Shown here piece by piece: positions 9,212 through 17,847 of a DNA stretch of 64,000 nucleotides (positions are counted from its first letter, which is position 1; every line of letters begins with the position of its first letter). A model generated the notes under the pieces. It searched no databases, was not told the origin of the DNA, and saw only the letters and a program-made list of their open reading frames with translations. The position numbers were made by a program, and so were the translations under genes. Origin of the DNA: an uncultured Gammaproteobacteria bacterium. GTDB lineage: Bacteria > Pseudomonadota > Gammaproteobacteria > UBA6429 > Thiohalophilaceae. The stretch covers positions 1-64,000 of the forward strand of contig CAJYAN010000001.1 in assembly GCA_913064945.1 (NCBI GenBank), read 5' to 3'.

Positions 9212-10345
9212 TCAGGCTTGCTGTAAGCTTGACTGTGTTTCCAATGCTAACGCCAATGCCGCCTCTACTGTGGTGGCAATGACATTATAGTGTCCCATTT
9301 TACGCCCCGGGCGCGCTACTTTTTTCCCATACAGGTGCAACTTAATATTAGGGTGATCGAGCAGTTTTGACCAGTCCGGTGTCTGGCCCTGATGCCAGAT
9401 ATTACCGAGCATATTGATCATAACGACCGGGGATAAGAGCCGTGTGTCTCCCAGCGGCAGGCCGCAGACGGCGCGCACCTGTTGTTCAAACTGATCGGTA
9501 ACACAGGCATCCAGGGTGTAGTGACCACTATTGTGGGGCCGCGGGGCGATTTCATTGACCAGTAGTTCACCCTGGGAAATAAAAAACTCGACGGCCATGA
9601 CGCCGACATAATCCAGTTTGTTGGCGATCTGTGTAGCCATTGTGGTGACCTTGTCAGCCAGGACAGGCTCGATACGGGCCGGGACAATGCTAACGTCGAG
9701 AATGCCGTTGGCGTGAATATTCTCGGCGATCGGGTAGGTCACGACCTCGCCGTTGAGACCTCTCGCCAGGACAACAGAGACCTCGATGTCCAGTGGTATA
9801 CGCTGTTCCAGGACGCAGGCCTCGCCCTCAAGGCTGGCCCAGGCGCTGTCACCATCACCGCTGGCGCGGAGGCTAATCTGACCCTTGCCGTCATAGCCAA
9901 AGCGCGACACTTTGAGAATGGCGGGAGTGCCGATGGTCTCAACGGCGGCGTGTAAGTCTTCCAGCGAATGTATGACGGCAAAGGGCGCGGTGGGAAAACC
10001 ATTGTCGCGGAGAAAGGTTTTTTCGTGGATACGGTCCTGGGTGATCATGACGGCACGGGCACCGGGACGGACCGGGCAGTGGCTGGCAAGGCTGTCGAGC
10101 GAGGCGGCGGGTACATTCTCGAATTCCGTGGTCACGGCCGCACAGCCACTGGCCAGCTGATCAAGGGCCGCGGTGTCAGCATAATCGGCAGTTATATGCT
10201 GGGTGGCCAGTCTTCCGGCCGGGCTGTCACGGTCCGGGTCCAGCACGATGACTTCATAGCCCATGGTCCGTGCGGCAATCGTGAACATACGGCCAAGCTG
10301 GCCGCCACCTAACATGCCGAGGCTGTTACCTGGGAGAATTTTCAT
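9212..10345 (-). CDS. purK: N5-carboxyaminoimidazole ribonucleotide synthase
   Basis: A 377-aa ATP-grasp enzyme that makes N5-CAIR from AIR, ATP and bicarbonate in purine synthesis. The N-terminal motif [12 protein letters not shown] is diagnostic. The ATP-grasp part shows [12 protein letters not shown] (about 145-156) and [28 protein letters not shown] (about 248-275), with the metal- and substrate-binding residues in [12 protein letters not shown]. The length is normal. Its start overlaps the purE stop by four bases (10342-10345), so translation is coupled. Its product feeds directly into PurE, and the bicarbonate requirement is met inside the same CO2-fixing cell. Confidence 0.96.
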   Translation of the reverse strand: MKILPGNSLGMLGGGQLGRMFTIAARTMGYEVIVLDPDRDSPAGRLATQHITADYADTAALDQLASGCAAVTTEFENVPAASLDSLASHCPVRPGARAVMITQDRIHEKTFLRDNGFPTAPFAVIHSLEDLHAAVETIGTPAILKVSRFGYDGKGQISLRASGDGDSAWASLEGEACVLEQRIPLDIEVSVVLARGLNGEVVTYPIAENIHANGILDVSIVPARIEPVLADKVTTMATQIANKLDYVGVMAVEFFISQGELLVNEIAPRPHNSGHYTLDACVTDQFEQQVRAVCGLPLGDTRLLSPVVMINMLGNIWHQGQTPDWSKLLDHPNIKLHLYGKKVARPGRKMGHYNVIATTVEAALALALETQSSLQQA

Positions 10346-10833
10346 ACCTTGGGCAGTTTCATGGCGCGGACCTGTGCGCGCTGCTTTTTACGGAAGGTTT
10401 CGAGCTTTTTTGCATATTTGGGGTCGTTATTGGCCAGCATGGCGGCGGCAAACAGGCCGGCATTGGCGGCACCTGGCTCGCCAATGGCGAAGGTCGCGAC
10501 CGGAATGCCCTTGGGCATTTGTGCGATGGAGAGCAGTGAGTCGAGTCCCTTGAGGGCACGAGAGGTCACGGGGACACCCAGCACCGGGACAATGGTCTTC
10601 GATGCCAGCATGCCGGGCAGATGCGCGGCACCACCGGCACCGGCAATAATGACCTGCAGGCCACGCTCTGCGGCGGTCTCGGCGTATTCAAACAGCAAAT
10701 CGGGTGTACGGTGCGCAGAGACCACCTTGGCTTCGTAGGGGATTCCAAATTGCTTGAGCATTTCGACGGCATGGATCATGACCTTCCAGTCACTATTGCT
10801 GCCCATGACGACACCGACGAGTGGTTTTTTCAT
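10342..10833 (-). CDS. purE: N5-CAIR mutase
   Basis: A 163-aa class I PurE, which converts N5-CAIR to CAIR. The start [16 protein letters not shown] is the family N-terminus; the ORF is open 30 bases further up but those residues are not conserved. Signature segments are [11 protein letters not shown], with its catalytic His, and [16 protein letters not shown]. Length is as in the family. It is the first gene of the purEK pair and overlaps purK by four bases. It follows cbbO with about 108 bases between, so it probably has its own promoter, though I could not place one. Confidence 0.95.
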   Translation of the reverse strand: MKKPLVGVVMGSNSDWKVMIHAVEMLKQFGIPYEAKVVSAHRTPDLLFEYAETAAERGLQVIIAGAGGAAHLPGMLASKTIVPVLGVPVTSRALKGLDSLLSIAQMPKGIPVATFAIGEPGAANAGLFAAAMLANNDPKYAKKLETFRKKQRAQVRAMKLPKV

Positions 10834-10941
10834 GCTAACTCCCAAATACGAACTAATTGTCATTTGCCAGAAGACTGACCAGACGCAGAATTATATTACA
10901 GACTGTCGTGTGGCGGTATCATCGGGATACCGCCGCAGAGG

Positions 10942-13293
10942 TTACTTGGTCAGGCTGGCAAAGAGGACAGGGAGCTGTTCCGGCAGGCGTTCAACATTAT
11001 CGATAACAGTGTAGTTGTTCGCACCAAAAATACGTTTGACGTAGGCATCTGCATCCGGGTCCAGCGTCAGGCAATAGCTCAGAATGCCTTTGCTATACAA
11101 TTCTTCGACGGCCTTTTTGGTGTCGTGACGAAGGTGCTGTGGATCGCGCTCGTCGATATCTGCCGGTTCACCGTCTGTCACAATGAGCAGCAGCTTACGC
11201 CGCTCCGGTTGTTTTAACAGGTGTTGCCCCGCATGCCGCATGGCCGCGCCCATACGTGTCGACAGGCCACCCTGCATGCCGGCGAGACGCGCCTTGGCGT
11301 CATCATCGAAGTGCTGATTGAAGTCTTTGAAGCGATAATACTGCACATCATGGCGTCCATCCGAGGCAAAGCCATGCAGCGCGAAGGGGTCGCCGATACC
11401 ATTAATGGCGGTGGCCACCAGCGTGGCGGCTTCGCGGGTGAGTTCCAGCACGGTTTTATCCGAGCCGCCAATTTTCTCATTGGTGGACTCCGACAGATCC
11501 ATCAGGACGACGACCGACAGGTCACGATTCTTCAATACATTACGCATGGTGATACGTGGATTCGGTTGTTCACCCATGCGGATTGAAATCATGGCATCGA
11601 CGGCGGCATTCAGGTCGATCTCGTCACCATCTTCCATATTACGTATGCGTTGTACACCTTCGGGCGACAGCAGATCGATAATCTGCTTTATGCGGTGGGC
11701 AATCGGTTTATGTTCCGTGAGAATCTTTTCAATGTCTTCCGGATTGCCTTTGGGCTGACGACGTTCGTAGATGGTCGCCCAGTCGGGTCGATGCAACTGA
11801 ATTTGGTAATCCCATTCCTGATAATGAAACGGGTCAGAGACCGGTTCTTTGCCCCACATTTCATTGAAGCTTTGGGTATTTTGCAGGTTGTCTTCGTAAG
11901 GAAACATTTCCGTCGGGCAAGTCCAGATTTCCTGGGCATCATCACCGGCCAGCTCACAATCAACCTCGTTGGCCATTTCCATCACGCTCACCGTGCGGCG
12001 CACCTGACGTTGTGAAGCGGCGAGATACTCGATGCCCTGGTCCCAGTTAAATTCTTCGAACTCCCAAACGTAGCGATTATCATCACGATAAGGAATACGA
12101 ATGCGTTCCAGGATGCGCAGACTGGGTACTTCGCGCCGTGCTGAGAAGAGATTGAATAATTCCACACCCATGTGCCAGGAGTATTGATTGTTATCCTGTT
12201 GTGCCTCGATCTCATCATGGAATCGCCGGATAAAGTCGCCTACTTCTTTGTCATCCGTTGAGACATTCCGGTCCATTAACATCAGGGCGATGCGTTCCAG
12301 CACTAACATGGTGGGGTGCTCAACATCATCTTCGTATTCCTGGTCGAGCAGCGCGCGCCAGAGTTTCTTTAAACCGGGAAAGGCCAGGGTGGCCTTGTAT
12401 TCAACGCGCGCATCTTCCATAAAGCCAATGAAAAACATTTGTGCCGGACTGAGCGCCTCTGCCGAGATAGCGGAGGTTGAGTAACACAGGTGTGAGGCCA
12501 TATGAGCGGCTGTGGCGCGATAGAGTTCGAGCCCGGCGATTTTATTTTCATCTTTGCCAAGGTCGTCGACTGCATCCGGTAGATGAAAAATGAGATTATC
12601 GATATAGGGTCTGAAATCCGTATAGTCGGCACCGGTAGGACGCAGGAAAAAGTCACGCCCCCACAACGCACGCAAGTAAAAGTTCAGCTTGCGTTGAGTG
12701 TCGATGAATAAAACACCGCGACGCTCTTTTTGTAAAACGGCACGACTGTCCTGTGATTCGAGATTGAAATAGGCGGTCAGGTTTTTATAGTCACGACGGT
12801 AGGCCTGGGTACCAAAGTTGGTCCAGCGGCGTAAACCACTCAGGGTTAACTTGGACAGGAGTTCATCGATGTGATTCAGCATAGGCCGTATGCCGCGACT
12901 TGCGGTAGAGGCCGTCTGGTGAATCAGGGTCAAATAACCACGGATTAATTCTGCATCGCCGAGGCGTCGCGCCGCCGTGGGCAGGCTGTTAAAGAGTAAT
13001 GAAATAACCTCACCCGAGGTCATGGAAGAAAGTTTTAAGGCCGCATTGACGCAATCCTGAATGATATCCTCGCCACATTCCTTGACGACCAGTGGGATCT
13101 GTTGCAGGTATGAAATGACCAGGTCCGTGCCACGGCCAAGATTACAGAGCGCCCGGCCACCTTCTAAATAGGTTTCCAGACCAGCCGGTGACATGACACG
13201 TGAGGCCTCTAAAAAACTACCTTCCAGCACGTCACGGACTTCAGGCGCGAGGTCTTTAATTTCTTCTTCGTAATCTTTCAGGCTAATACTCAT
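10942..13293 (-). CDS. cbbO: RuBisCO activase subunit CbbO (VWA domain)
   Basis: A 783-aa partner of CbbQ. The CbbQO complex uses ATP to remove tight-binding sugar phosphates from form I (and II) RuBisCO. The C-terminal von Willebrand A domain (about residues 585-783) has an intact metal-ion site DLSES (DxSxS) and the later VTDGEP loop. This domain is thought to bind RuBisCO. The N-terminal 550 residues are helical, as in other CbbO/NorD-type proteins. Length is typical. It is the last cbb gene in the leftward cluster, separated from cbbQ by a 290-base interval holding a possible 59-codon ORF. Confidence 0.93.
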   Translation of the reverse strand: MSISLKDYEEEIKDLAPEVRDVLEGSFLEASRVMSPAGLETYLEGGRALCNLGRGTDLVISYLQQIPLVVKECGEDIIQDCVNAALKLSSMTSGEVISLLFNSLPTAARRLGDAELIRGYLTLIHQTASTASRGIRPMLNHIDELLSKLTLSGLRRWTNFGTQAYRRDYKNLTAYFNLESQDSRAVLQKERRGVLFIDTQRKLNFYLRALWGRDFFLRPTGADYTDFRPYIDNLIFHLPDAVDDLGKDENKIAGLELYRATAAHMASHLCYSTSAISAEALSPAQMFFIGFMEDARVEYKATLAFPGLKKLWRALLDQEYEDDVEHPTMLVLERIALMLMDRNVSTDDKEVGDFIRRFHDEIEAQQDNNQYSWHMGVELFNLFSARREVPSLRILERIRIPYRDDNRYVWEFEEFNWDQGIEYLAASQRQVRRTVSVMEMANEVDCELAGDDAQEIWTCPTEMFPYEDNLQNTQSFNEMWGKEPVSDPFHYQEWDYQIQLHRPDWATIYERRQPKGNPEDIEKILTEHKPIAHRIKQIIDLLSPEGVQRIRNMEDGDEIDLNAAVDAMISIRMGEQPNPRITMRNVLKNRDLSVVVLMDLSESTNEKIGGSDKTVLELTREAATLVATAINGIGDPFALHGFASDGRHDVQYYRFKDFNQHFDDDAKARLAGMQGGLSTRMGAAMRHAGQHLLKQPERRKLLLIVTDGEPADIDERDPQHLRHDTKKAVEELYSKGILSYCLTLDPDADAYVKRIFGANNYTVIDNVERLPEQLPVLFASLTK

Positions 13294-13352
13294 CTCACTC
13301 TACCCTTTAATTACATTTTGTTGCGCTTGAAACAGCAGGTTCCGGGTCTATC

Positions 13353-13532
13353 TCAATTAGTGTCGTTTACAAACGTCTTGTTTGTGCATCGCACGCTATC
13401 GACGCATCCTGTGGTTGCAAAGGTGTCAATAGGATGTGCTGCCGGTATGCGTTGCTTTAGCATTGCCACCATCGTATCGAGTGCTGCCGCTTGTTGGCGA
13501 ACAATATCGCCTAAAAGCTTTTCGATATTCAT
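13353..13532 (-). CDS. Possible 59-aa protein between cbbQ and cbbO
   Basis: An open frame of 59 codons that begins MNIEKLLGDIVRQQAAAL and ends NKTFVNDTN, fitting neatly in the 290-base interval between cbbQ and cbbO on the same strand. The first 30 residues would form an amphipathic helix. Two cysteines (CVDSVRC) occur later. The ribosome site before the ATG is poor, and no family is recognised, so it may not be translated. Its position inside the activase pair makes it worth checking. Confidence 0.3.
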   Translation of the reverse strand: MNIEKLLGDIVRQQAAALDTMVAMLKQRIPAAHPIDTFATTGCVDSVRCTNKTFVNDTN

Positions 13533-13585
13533 TGAGGATAACGGGGGCTTTAAAACTATCCCGGTACCTCGGAGCCCGCCGCGAT

Positions 13586-14410
13586 TCAGCTTACGAAAAA
13601 GGTGCTGACCGCCGCTGACAGGGTTTCACGCATATCGGGGTCATCCGTCAATGGCGTTACCATGGTCATATTACAGGCCGCGATGGGTTCGACGCCTTTG
13701 TTGATTAATTGACCTGCGTAGACCAGCAAACGAGTGGAGATACCTTCATCGAGACCATGGCCTTTCAGGTTACGGGCACGATGGGCAATTTGTACTAACT
13801 TGGCAGCCGTTTCTGCATCGATACCGGATTCTTTAGAGACAATGGCGATTTCGACTTTCTCTTCAGGGTAATCAAAATCCAGGCCACCAAAACGCTGCTT
13901 GGTTGACTGTTTCAGGTCCTTCATCAGACTCTGGTAACCAGGGTTATACGAGATCACCAGCTGGAAGTCCGGGTGTGCTTCGATTAACTCGCCTTTTTTA
14001 TCCAGGGGCAGCGTACGACGATGATCGGTTAAGGGATGAATAACGACGGTGGTATCCTGTCGAGCCTCGACCACTTCATCCAGATAACACATAGCGCCAA
14101 TTCTGGCGGCGGTGGTTAAAGGGCCGTCCTGCCACTTGGTACCATCCTTGTCTAATAAGAATCGTCCCACCAGATCGGAGGCGGTCATGTCTTCGTTACA
14201 GGCAACGGTGATTAGCGGCCGACCCAGTTTATATGCCATGTACTCGACAAAACGAGACTTGCCACAACCTGTCGGGCCCTTGAGCATCATGGGCATACGC
14301 GCATTGTACGCCGCTTCATATAGGTCTATTTCATTACCGACGGGCTCGTAATAAGGTTCGGTTTTTACGATATATTGATTCGGGTCGACACTCGTAACAT
14401 TGTTAGACAT
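13586..14410 (-). CDS. cbbQ: RuBisCO activase AAA+ ATPase CbbQ
   Basis: A 274-aa MoxR-type AAA+ ATPase that forms a hexamer with one CbbO and remodels inhibited RuBisCO. Walker A is [15 protein letters not shown] (about 41-55), with the typical MoxR context FYEPVGNE before it. Walker B is [10 protein letters not shown] (about 107-116). Sensor 1 lies in [10 protein letters not shown], and the arginine-rich segment [11 protein letters not shown] follows. The C-terminal lid is [23 protein letters not shown]. Length and order match CbbQ/NorQ. It is 44 bases downstream of the 104-aa gene and is probably in the cbb transcript. Confidence 0.95.
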   Translation of the reverse strand: MSNNVTSVDPNQYIVKTEPYYEPVGNEIDLYEAAYNARMPMMLKGPTGCGKSRFVEYMAYKLGRPLITVACNEDMTASDLVGRFLLDKDGTKWQDGPLTTAARIGAMCYLDEVVEARQDTTVVIHPLTDHRRTLPLDKKGELIEAHPDFQLVISYNPGYQSLMKDLKQSTKQRFGGLDFDYPEEKVEIAIVSKESGIDAETAAKLVQIAHRARNLKGHGLDEGISTRLLVYAGQLINKGVEPIAACNMTMVTPLTDDPDMRETLSAAVSTFFVS

Positions 14411-14454
14411 AACTCACCTTCATTTATATAGGTATATTTAAATTCGTTTGAGGC

Positions 14455-14769
14455 TCATTTTTCATCACCGGTCTCAGTTTCTCCTGACCAACCGGCGGAT
14501 TTTGCATTCTCAATAGCGGCACCATGAATTTTCTGATGCTTTAAAAACAGGTCTTCTGGTAAATGGCTGACGAGGCAACCGTATTTGTCCCATTCGGCAT
14601 TGACCTTGTCTAACAGGGCATCAATACCAGCCAGATTCCAGCCTTCACAGGTTTGTGTCTCTGGTATTAGGTCAAAGACCCAGGCATCACGAATAATTTT
14701 ACCAATCGTGGTCATGCCGCCATTCAGGTCATTGTTAATACCGACGTAAGTTTTTGGTTTACTTGCCAT
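14455..14769 (-). CDS. Small protein in the cbb operon, unknown
   Basis: A soluble 104-aa protein between cbbS and cbbQ. It has no signal peptide or membrane segment. Notable stretches are GINNDLNGGMTTIGKIIRDA, FDLIPETQTCEGWNLAGIDA and HLPEDLFLKHQKIHGAAIE; the C-terminus is acidic. I recall proteins of this size at this place in other cbbLS-cbbQO clusters, but I cannot name a family with confidence. It follows the terminator-like hairpin at 14797, so it and cbbQO are probably expressed at a lower level than cbbLS. A role with RuBisCO or its activase is inference from position only. Confidence 0.75.
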   Translation of the reverse strand: MASKPKTYVGINNDLNGGMTTIGKIIRDAWVFDLIPETQTCEGWNLAGIDALLDKVNAEWDKYGCLVSHLPEDLFLKHQKIHGAAIENAKSAGWSGETETGDEK

Positions 14770-14785
14770 GGTTTATTCTCACTCT

Positions 14786-14828
14786 CAAAAAAATTAAGCC
14801 CCTGCCCGAAACAGTCCGGTCAGGGGCT
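14786..14828 (-). terminator. Terminator-like hairpin behind cbbS
   Basis: On the minus strand AGCCCCTGACCG pairs with CGGGCAGGGGCT around a short loop (14797-14828) and is followed by TTAATTTTTTT. This is a strong GC stem plus T run. It lies between cbbS and the next gene of the same cluster, so it most likely acts as a partial terminator or as a 3' stabiliser of cbbLS mRNA, giving RuBisCO subunits in excess over the activase. Confidence 0.75.
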
Positions 14829-14856
14829 CGATTTTAGTGCTTGAGTCCTGGCCGGG

Positions 14857-15216
14857 CTATACAGAAACGCCGCGGTAAACTACCATTGCCGTTCCAGCGG
14901 ATTGTGAATAGTTATCAAAACCCATAAGGCGGACGTGATTCTTTGGATGTGCTTTGTGACAGGCCTCGATTTCAGCCAGGATAGCATCAACGTCAGTTTC
15001 ACCAAACAGGGGTAGTTTCCACATATACCAGTAGTTGCTGCGTGCATTTTCTGGTTCAGTGTGTTCAATACCCGGGTTCCAGCCTTTATCAACGATGTAT
15101 TGGATCTGGGCGCGAGTAGACTCTTTGCTCAAAGGTGGTAAGTATGAAAAAGTTTCATATTTACGGCTTGTGGCCGCATCGCTCAAGCTTGAATTATAAT
15201 CTTGCATATCGCTCAT
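14857..15216 (-). CDS. cbbS: RuBisCO small subunit, form I
   Basis: A 119-aa small subunit of the L8S8 enzyme. Landmarks are [47 protein letters not shown] and [20 protein letters not shown]. Length and the N-terminal [15 protein letters not shown] type resemble the non-carboxysomal form IA enzymes linked to cbbQO (often called IAq). It follows cbbL by 95 bases, a gap that contains a small hairpin (15269-15295). No carboxysome shell genes are seen in the window. Confidence 0.97.
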   Translation of the reverse strand: MSDMQDYNSSLSDAATSRKYETFSYLPPLSKESTRAQIQYIVDKGWNPGIEHTEPENARSNYWYMWKLPLFGETDVDAILAEIEACHKAHPKNHVRLMGFDNYSQSAGTAMVVYRGVSV

Positions 15217-15268
15217 TGTAAATTCCTCAATGTATGTTCAAATTTGATAGTTGCTTTGAAGCGAATCC

Positions 15269-15295
15269 AGTGCAGACAGGTAAATGTGCTGCACT
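15269..15295 (-). other. Hairpin between cbbL and cbbS
   Basis: AGTGCAG and CTGCACT form a 7-bp stem with a 13-base loop in the 95-base cbbL-cbbS gap. There is no T run, so it is not a terminator. It may protect the cbbL message or mark processing between the two cistrons. Confidence 0.4.
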
Positions 15296-15311
15296 GAACC
15301 CACTGTCAAAA

Positions 15312-16730
15312 TTATTTATGTGCAACGTCAATCTTATCGACTGTATCAAATTCAAATTTGATTTCTTTCCAGGTTTCCATTGCGATCTTGAGTTCCGGGC
15401 TGTGTTTAGCCGCTTTAGTAAGGATGTCCTTACCTTCTTTCTCAATTTCAACACCGGAGTTACGTGCTTCAACACAGGCTTCAACCGCAACACGGTTAGC
15501 CGCTGCACCAGCCGCGTTGCCCCAGGGGTGACCCAGAGTACCGCCACCGAACTGCAGACAGGAGTCATCACCGAAGATGGCAACCAGTGCTGGCATGTGC
15601 CATACGTGGATACCACCAGAGGCTACCGGGATAACGCCAGGCATTGAACCCCAGTCCTGGTCGAAGAAAATACCACGTGAACGATCTTCTTTAATGAAGC
15701 TATCACGCATGATATCGATCCAGCCCAGAGTCGCATCGCGGTCACCTTCCAGCTTACCAACAACGGTACCGGAGTGCAGGTGATCACCACCAGACAGACG
15801 CAGTACTTTGGTGAGAACGCGGAAATGGATACCGTGATGCGGGTTGCGGTCGAGTACCGCGTGCATAGCACGGTGAATGTGCAGCAACATACCGTTGTTC
15901 TGACACCATTTGGCCAGCTGAGTATTTGCTGACAGACCACCCGTCAGGTAATCGTGCATGATGATGGGTGCGCCAATTTCTTTGGCGTATTCTGCACGAC
16001 GCATCATTTCATCTGCCGTCGGAGCAGTAACGTTCAGGTAGTGACCCTTGCGTTCGCCAGTTTCGGCTTCGGCCTTATGGATAGCTTCCATAACGAAGTC
16101 GAAACGGTGACGCCAGCGCATGAACGGCTGTGAGTTAACGTTTTCATCATCTTTGGTGAAATCCAGACCGCCGCGGAGGCCTTCATAACAGGCGCGGCCA
16201 TAGTTCTTGGCAGACAGACCCAGTTTGGGCTTGATGGTACAACCCAGCAGAGGACGGCCATACTTGTTCAGGATGTCACGTTCAACCTGGATACCCTGGG
16301 GTGGTCCATTACAGGTCATGACATAGGCGACCGGGAAGCGGATATCTTCCAGACGCAGGGCGCGCAGGGCCTTGAAGCCAAAGACGTTCCCAACCAGTGA
16401 AGTCAGTACGTTGACCACGGAACCTTCTTCAAACAGGTCGATGGGGTAAGCAACAAAGGCATAGAAACAGGTGTCATCACCGGGTACGTCTTCGATCGCG
16501 TAGGCGCGGCCTTTGTAGTAATCAAGGTCGGTCAGCAGATCGGTCCAGACAGTCGTCCAGGTACCGGTTGAGGATTCAGCAGCAACCGCCGCCGCAACTT
16601 CTTCACGAGGTACACCTTCTTGAGGGGTGATCTTGAAGCACGCCAGGAGGTCAGTATCTTTGGGCGTGTATTCAGGCATCCAGTACGTTTCGCGGTATTC
16701 TTTTACACCCGCATCATATTTCTTGGCCAT
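15312..16730 (-). CDS. cbbL: RuBisCO large subunit, form IA
   Basis: A 472-aa large subunit that carboxylates ribulose bisphosphate, the CO2-fixing step of the Calvin cycle. The carbamylated lysine lies in [17 protein letters not shown]. Other active-site pieces are [22 protein letters not shown] with its His, KLEGDR in loop 6, and [12 protein letters not shown] with its phosphate-binding glycines. Length and the N-terminal [17 protein letters not shown] are those of proteobacterial form IA. The companion cbbQ/cbbO and no shell genes suggest the cytosolic IAq subtype. AAGGAG lies nine bases before the ATG. A promoter and a LysR-type operator candidate lie upstream at 16841-16909. No cbbR gene is seen beside it. 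Confidence 0.98.
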   Translation of the reverse strand: MAKKYDAGVKEYRETYWMPEYTPKDTDLLACFKITPQEGVPREEVAAAVAAESSTGTWTTVWTDLLTDLDYYKGRAYAIEDVPGDDTCFYAFVAYPIDLFEEGSVVNVLTSLVGNVFGFKALRALRLEDIRFPVAYVMTCNGPPQGIQVERDILNKYGRPLLGCTIKPKLGLSAKNYGRACYEGLRGGLDFTKDDENVNSQPFMRWRHRFDFVMEAIHKAEAETGERKGHYLNVTAPTADEMMRRAEYAKEIGAPIIMHDYLTGGLSANTQLAKWCQNNGMLLHIHRAMHAVLDRNPHHGIHFRVLTKVLRLSGGDHLHSGTVVGKLEGDRDATLGWIDIMRDSFIKEDRSRGIFFDQDWGSMPGVIPVASGGIHVWHMPALVAIFGDDSCLQFGGGTLGHPWGNAAGAAANRVAVEACVEARNSGVEIEKEGKDILTKAAKHSPELKIAMETWKEIKFEFDTVDKIDVAHK

Positions 16731-16840
16731 TATTGGGCTCCTTAGGTTTGTAAATTATCGAGCTTACAAATTCTGTCTTACAGGGCGGTGACCCTGCCCT
16801 ATGTTTCAGGGTAGGAGGAGTATAGTCCGCTTAGGTATAA

Positions 16841-16869
16841 AGTATATTAAATGTTTTTGATAAGTTGAA
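16841..16869 (-). promoter_or_regulatory. cbbL promoter, sigma70-type
   Basis: On the minus strand TTCAAC (16864-16869) and TATACT (16841-16846) are separated by 17 bases, giving a -35/-10 pair with start near 16834. The leader to the cbbL ATG would be about 100 nt, containing a GC-rich hairpin near 16781-16815. The -35 is imperfect, as expected for an activator-dependent promoter. Confidence 0.5.
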
Positions 16870-16909
16870 TAAGGTATTGCTTATGTCTTAACACGCAAGA
16901 CAGAATAAG
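16869..16909. promoter_or_regulatory. Candidate CbbR (LysR-type) operator
   Basis: Three ATAAG/CTTAT half-sites lie in a row: ATAAG (16869-16873), CTTAT (16880-16884) and ATAAG (16905-16909). The first two make a dyad with a 6-base spacer, and CTTATGTCTT/AAGACA..ATAAG makes a longer one. Measured from the predicted start this covers about -35 to -75, where CbbR sits on cbb promoters. The regulator gene is not seen in the window. Confidence 0.45.
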
Positions 16910-17094
16910 GCTTGCCGGTCGTACTATATACATGATGGGTGACGGGTGTAGGCTTATCAGCTCACTGGCGGGCGCGGCATTTTCTACATAACCCTATAGT
17001 AAACAGGTAATTAGCTATCGCTCTAAATGTTTTCGCGTTTGTAGACGATAACGTAGTGACCCCGCGTGAGGGGGAGACGGAGACGACTGGTAAA

Positions 17095-17793
17095 ATGTAC
17101 TCAATTCTAATATTGAATCCGAAGGGAGGCGCGGGTAAGAGTACGCTGGCAAGTAATCTGGCAGGGTTTTTAGCCTGTTGGGGGGTGCGGGTCACCATGG
17201 CGGATTTTGATGCCCAGGCGACCTCATTAGACTGGCTTGCGGCGCGGCCAGCCTCGTGTCCTGCCATTACAGGTGTTGCCATCCAGGGTAACGTCCTGGC
17301 ACTGCGCCAGCCAACGGATTACCTGATTCTCGATGTTCCCTCCGGCCACTATGGCGAGGACCTGTTACCGTGGATCCGACAGGCAGACAGGATCCTGGTG
17401 CCGGTTGTTCCGTCGCCGCATGATATTCGTGCCGCCAGGCGCTTTCTCGACTGGCTTGCCACGGAGGAACGTGTTGAGCAGCGTTACAAATCAATTGCCA
17501 TTGTGGCCAACCGTGTGCGCGAGAATAGTCGTAGCTTTAAATTACTCAAAGCATTTCTGGGTTCGGCGCATCTACCCTGTATCGGGATACTGCGTGATAC
17601 ACAGAATTATGTGTTGGCGGCACAACATGGACTAAGTATCTTTGAATTACCAAATTCCAGAGTCCGCCGAGACCTGCAACAGTGGCAGCATATTGTCAGG
17701 TGGCTGTGTGTCGATGCCTCCATGTACCCTGACGTCCCGGTTAAACCTGAGCAGAGTGTCTATGAGGCGATCTACAATATAACCGCGAGATAA
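17095..17793 (+). CDS. Orphan ParA/MinD-like ATPase
   Basis: A 232-aa P-loop ATPase of the ParA/MinD superfamily. The deviant Walker A motif KGGAGKST (residues 10-17) has both signature lysines. The second motif is MADFDAQATS and Walker B is YLILDVPSG. No N-terminal DNA-binding helix-turn-helix and no ParB partner are nearby, so this is a short orphan ParA, the kind that positions cargo such as chemoreceptor arrays, carboxysomes or plasmids on the nucleoid. I start at the ATG at 17095; the frame is open to a GTG at 17056. It shares PSPHDIRAA, ANRVREN and LRDTQNY with the ATPase at 61081, so the two are paralogues. It is divergent from cbbL and precedes a two-component system and the che operon. 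Confidence 0.85.
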   Translation: MYSILILNPKGGAGKSTLASNLAGFLACWGVRVTMADFDAQATSLDWLAARPASCPAITGVAIQGNVLALRQPTDYLILDVPSGHYGEDLLPWIRQADRILVPVVPSPHDIRAARRFLDWLATEERVEQRYKSIAIVANRVRENSRSFKLLKAFLGSAHLPCIGILRDTQNYVLAAQHGLSIFELPNSRVRRDLQQWQHIVRWLCVDASMYPDVPVKPEQSVYEAIYNITAR

Positions 17794-17847
17794 AATTTAG
17801 TAGTCGTGAAATGGTCGCAGAAAAATAATTAAAGTGAAAAATTTTTT

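Noticed and set aside
9418-12671. Many long open frames antisense to purEK and cbbO
   Set aside because: They lie opposite genes with clear family motifs, have no ribosome sites and show no recognisable protein features. They are reading-frame shadows.
14857-16730. Carboxysomal RuBisCO
   Set aside because: No csoS/shell genes are seen and cbbQO are adjacent, which points to the cytosolic type.
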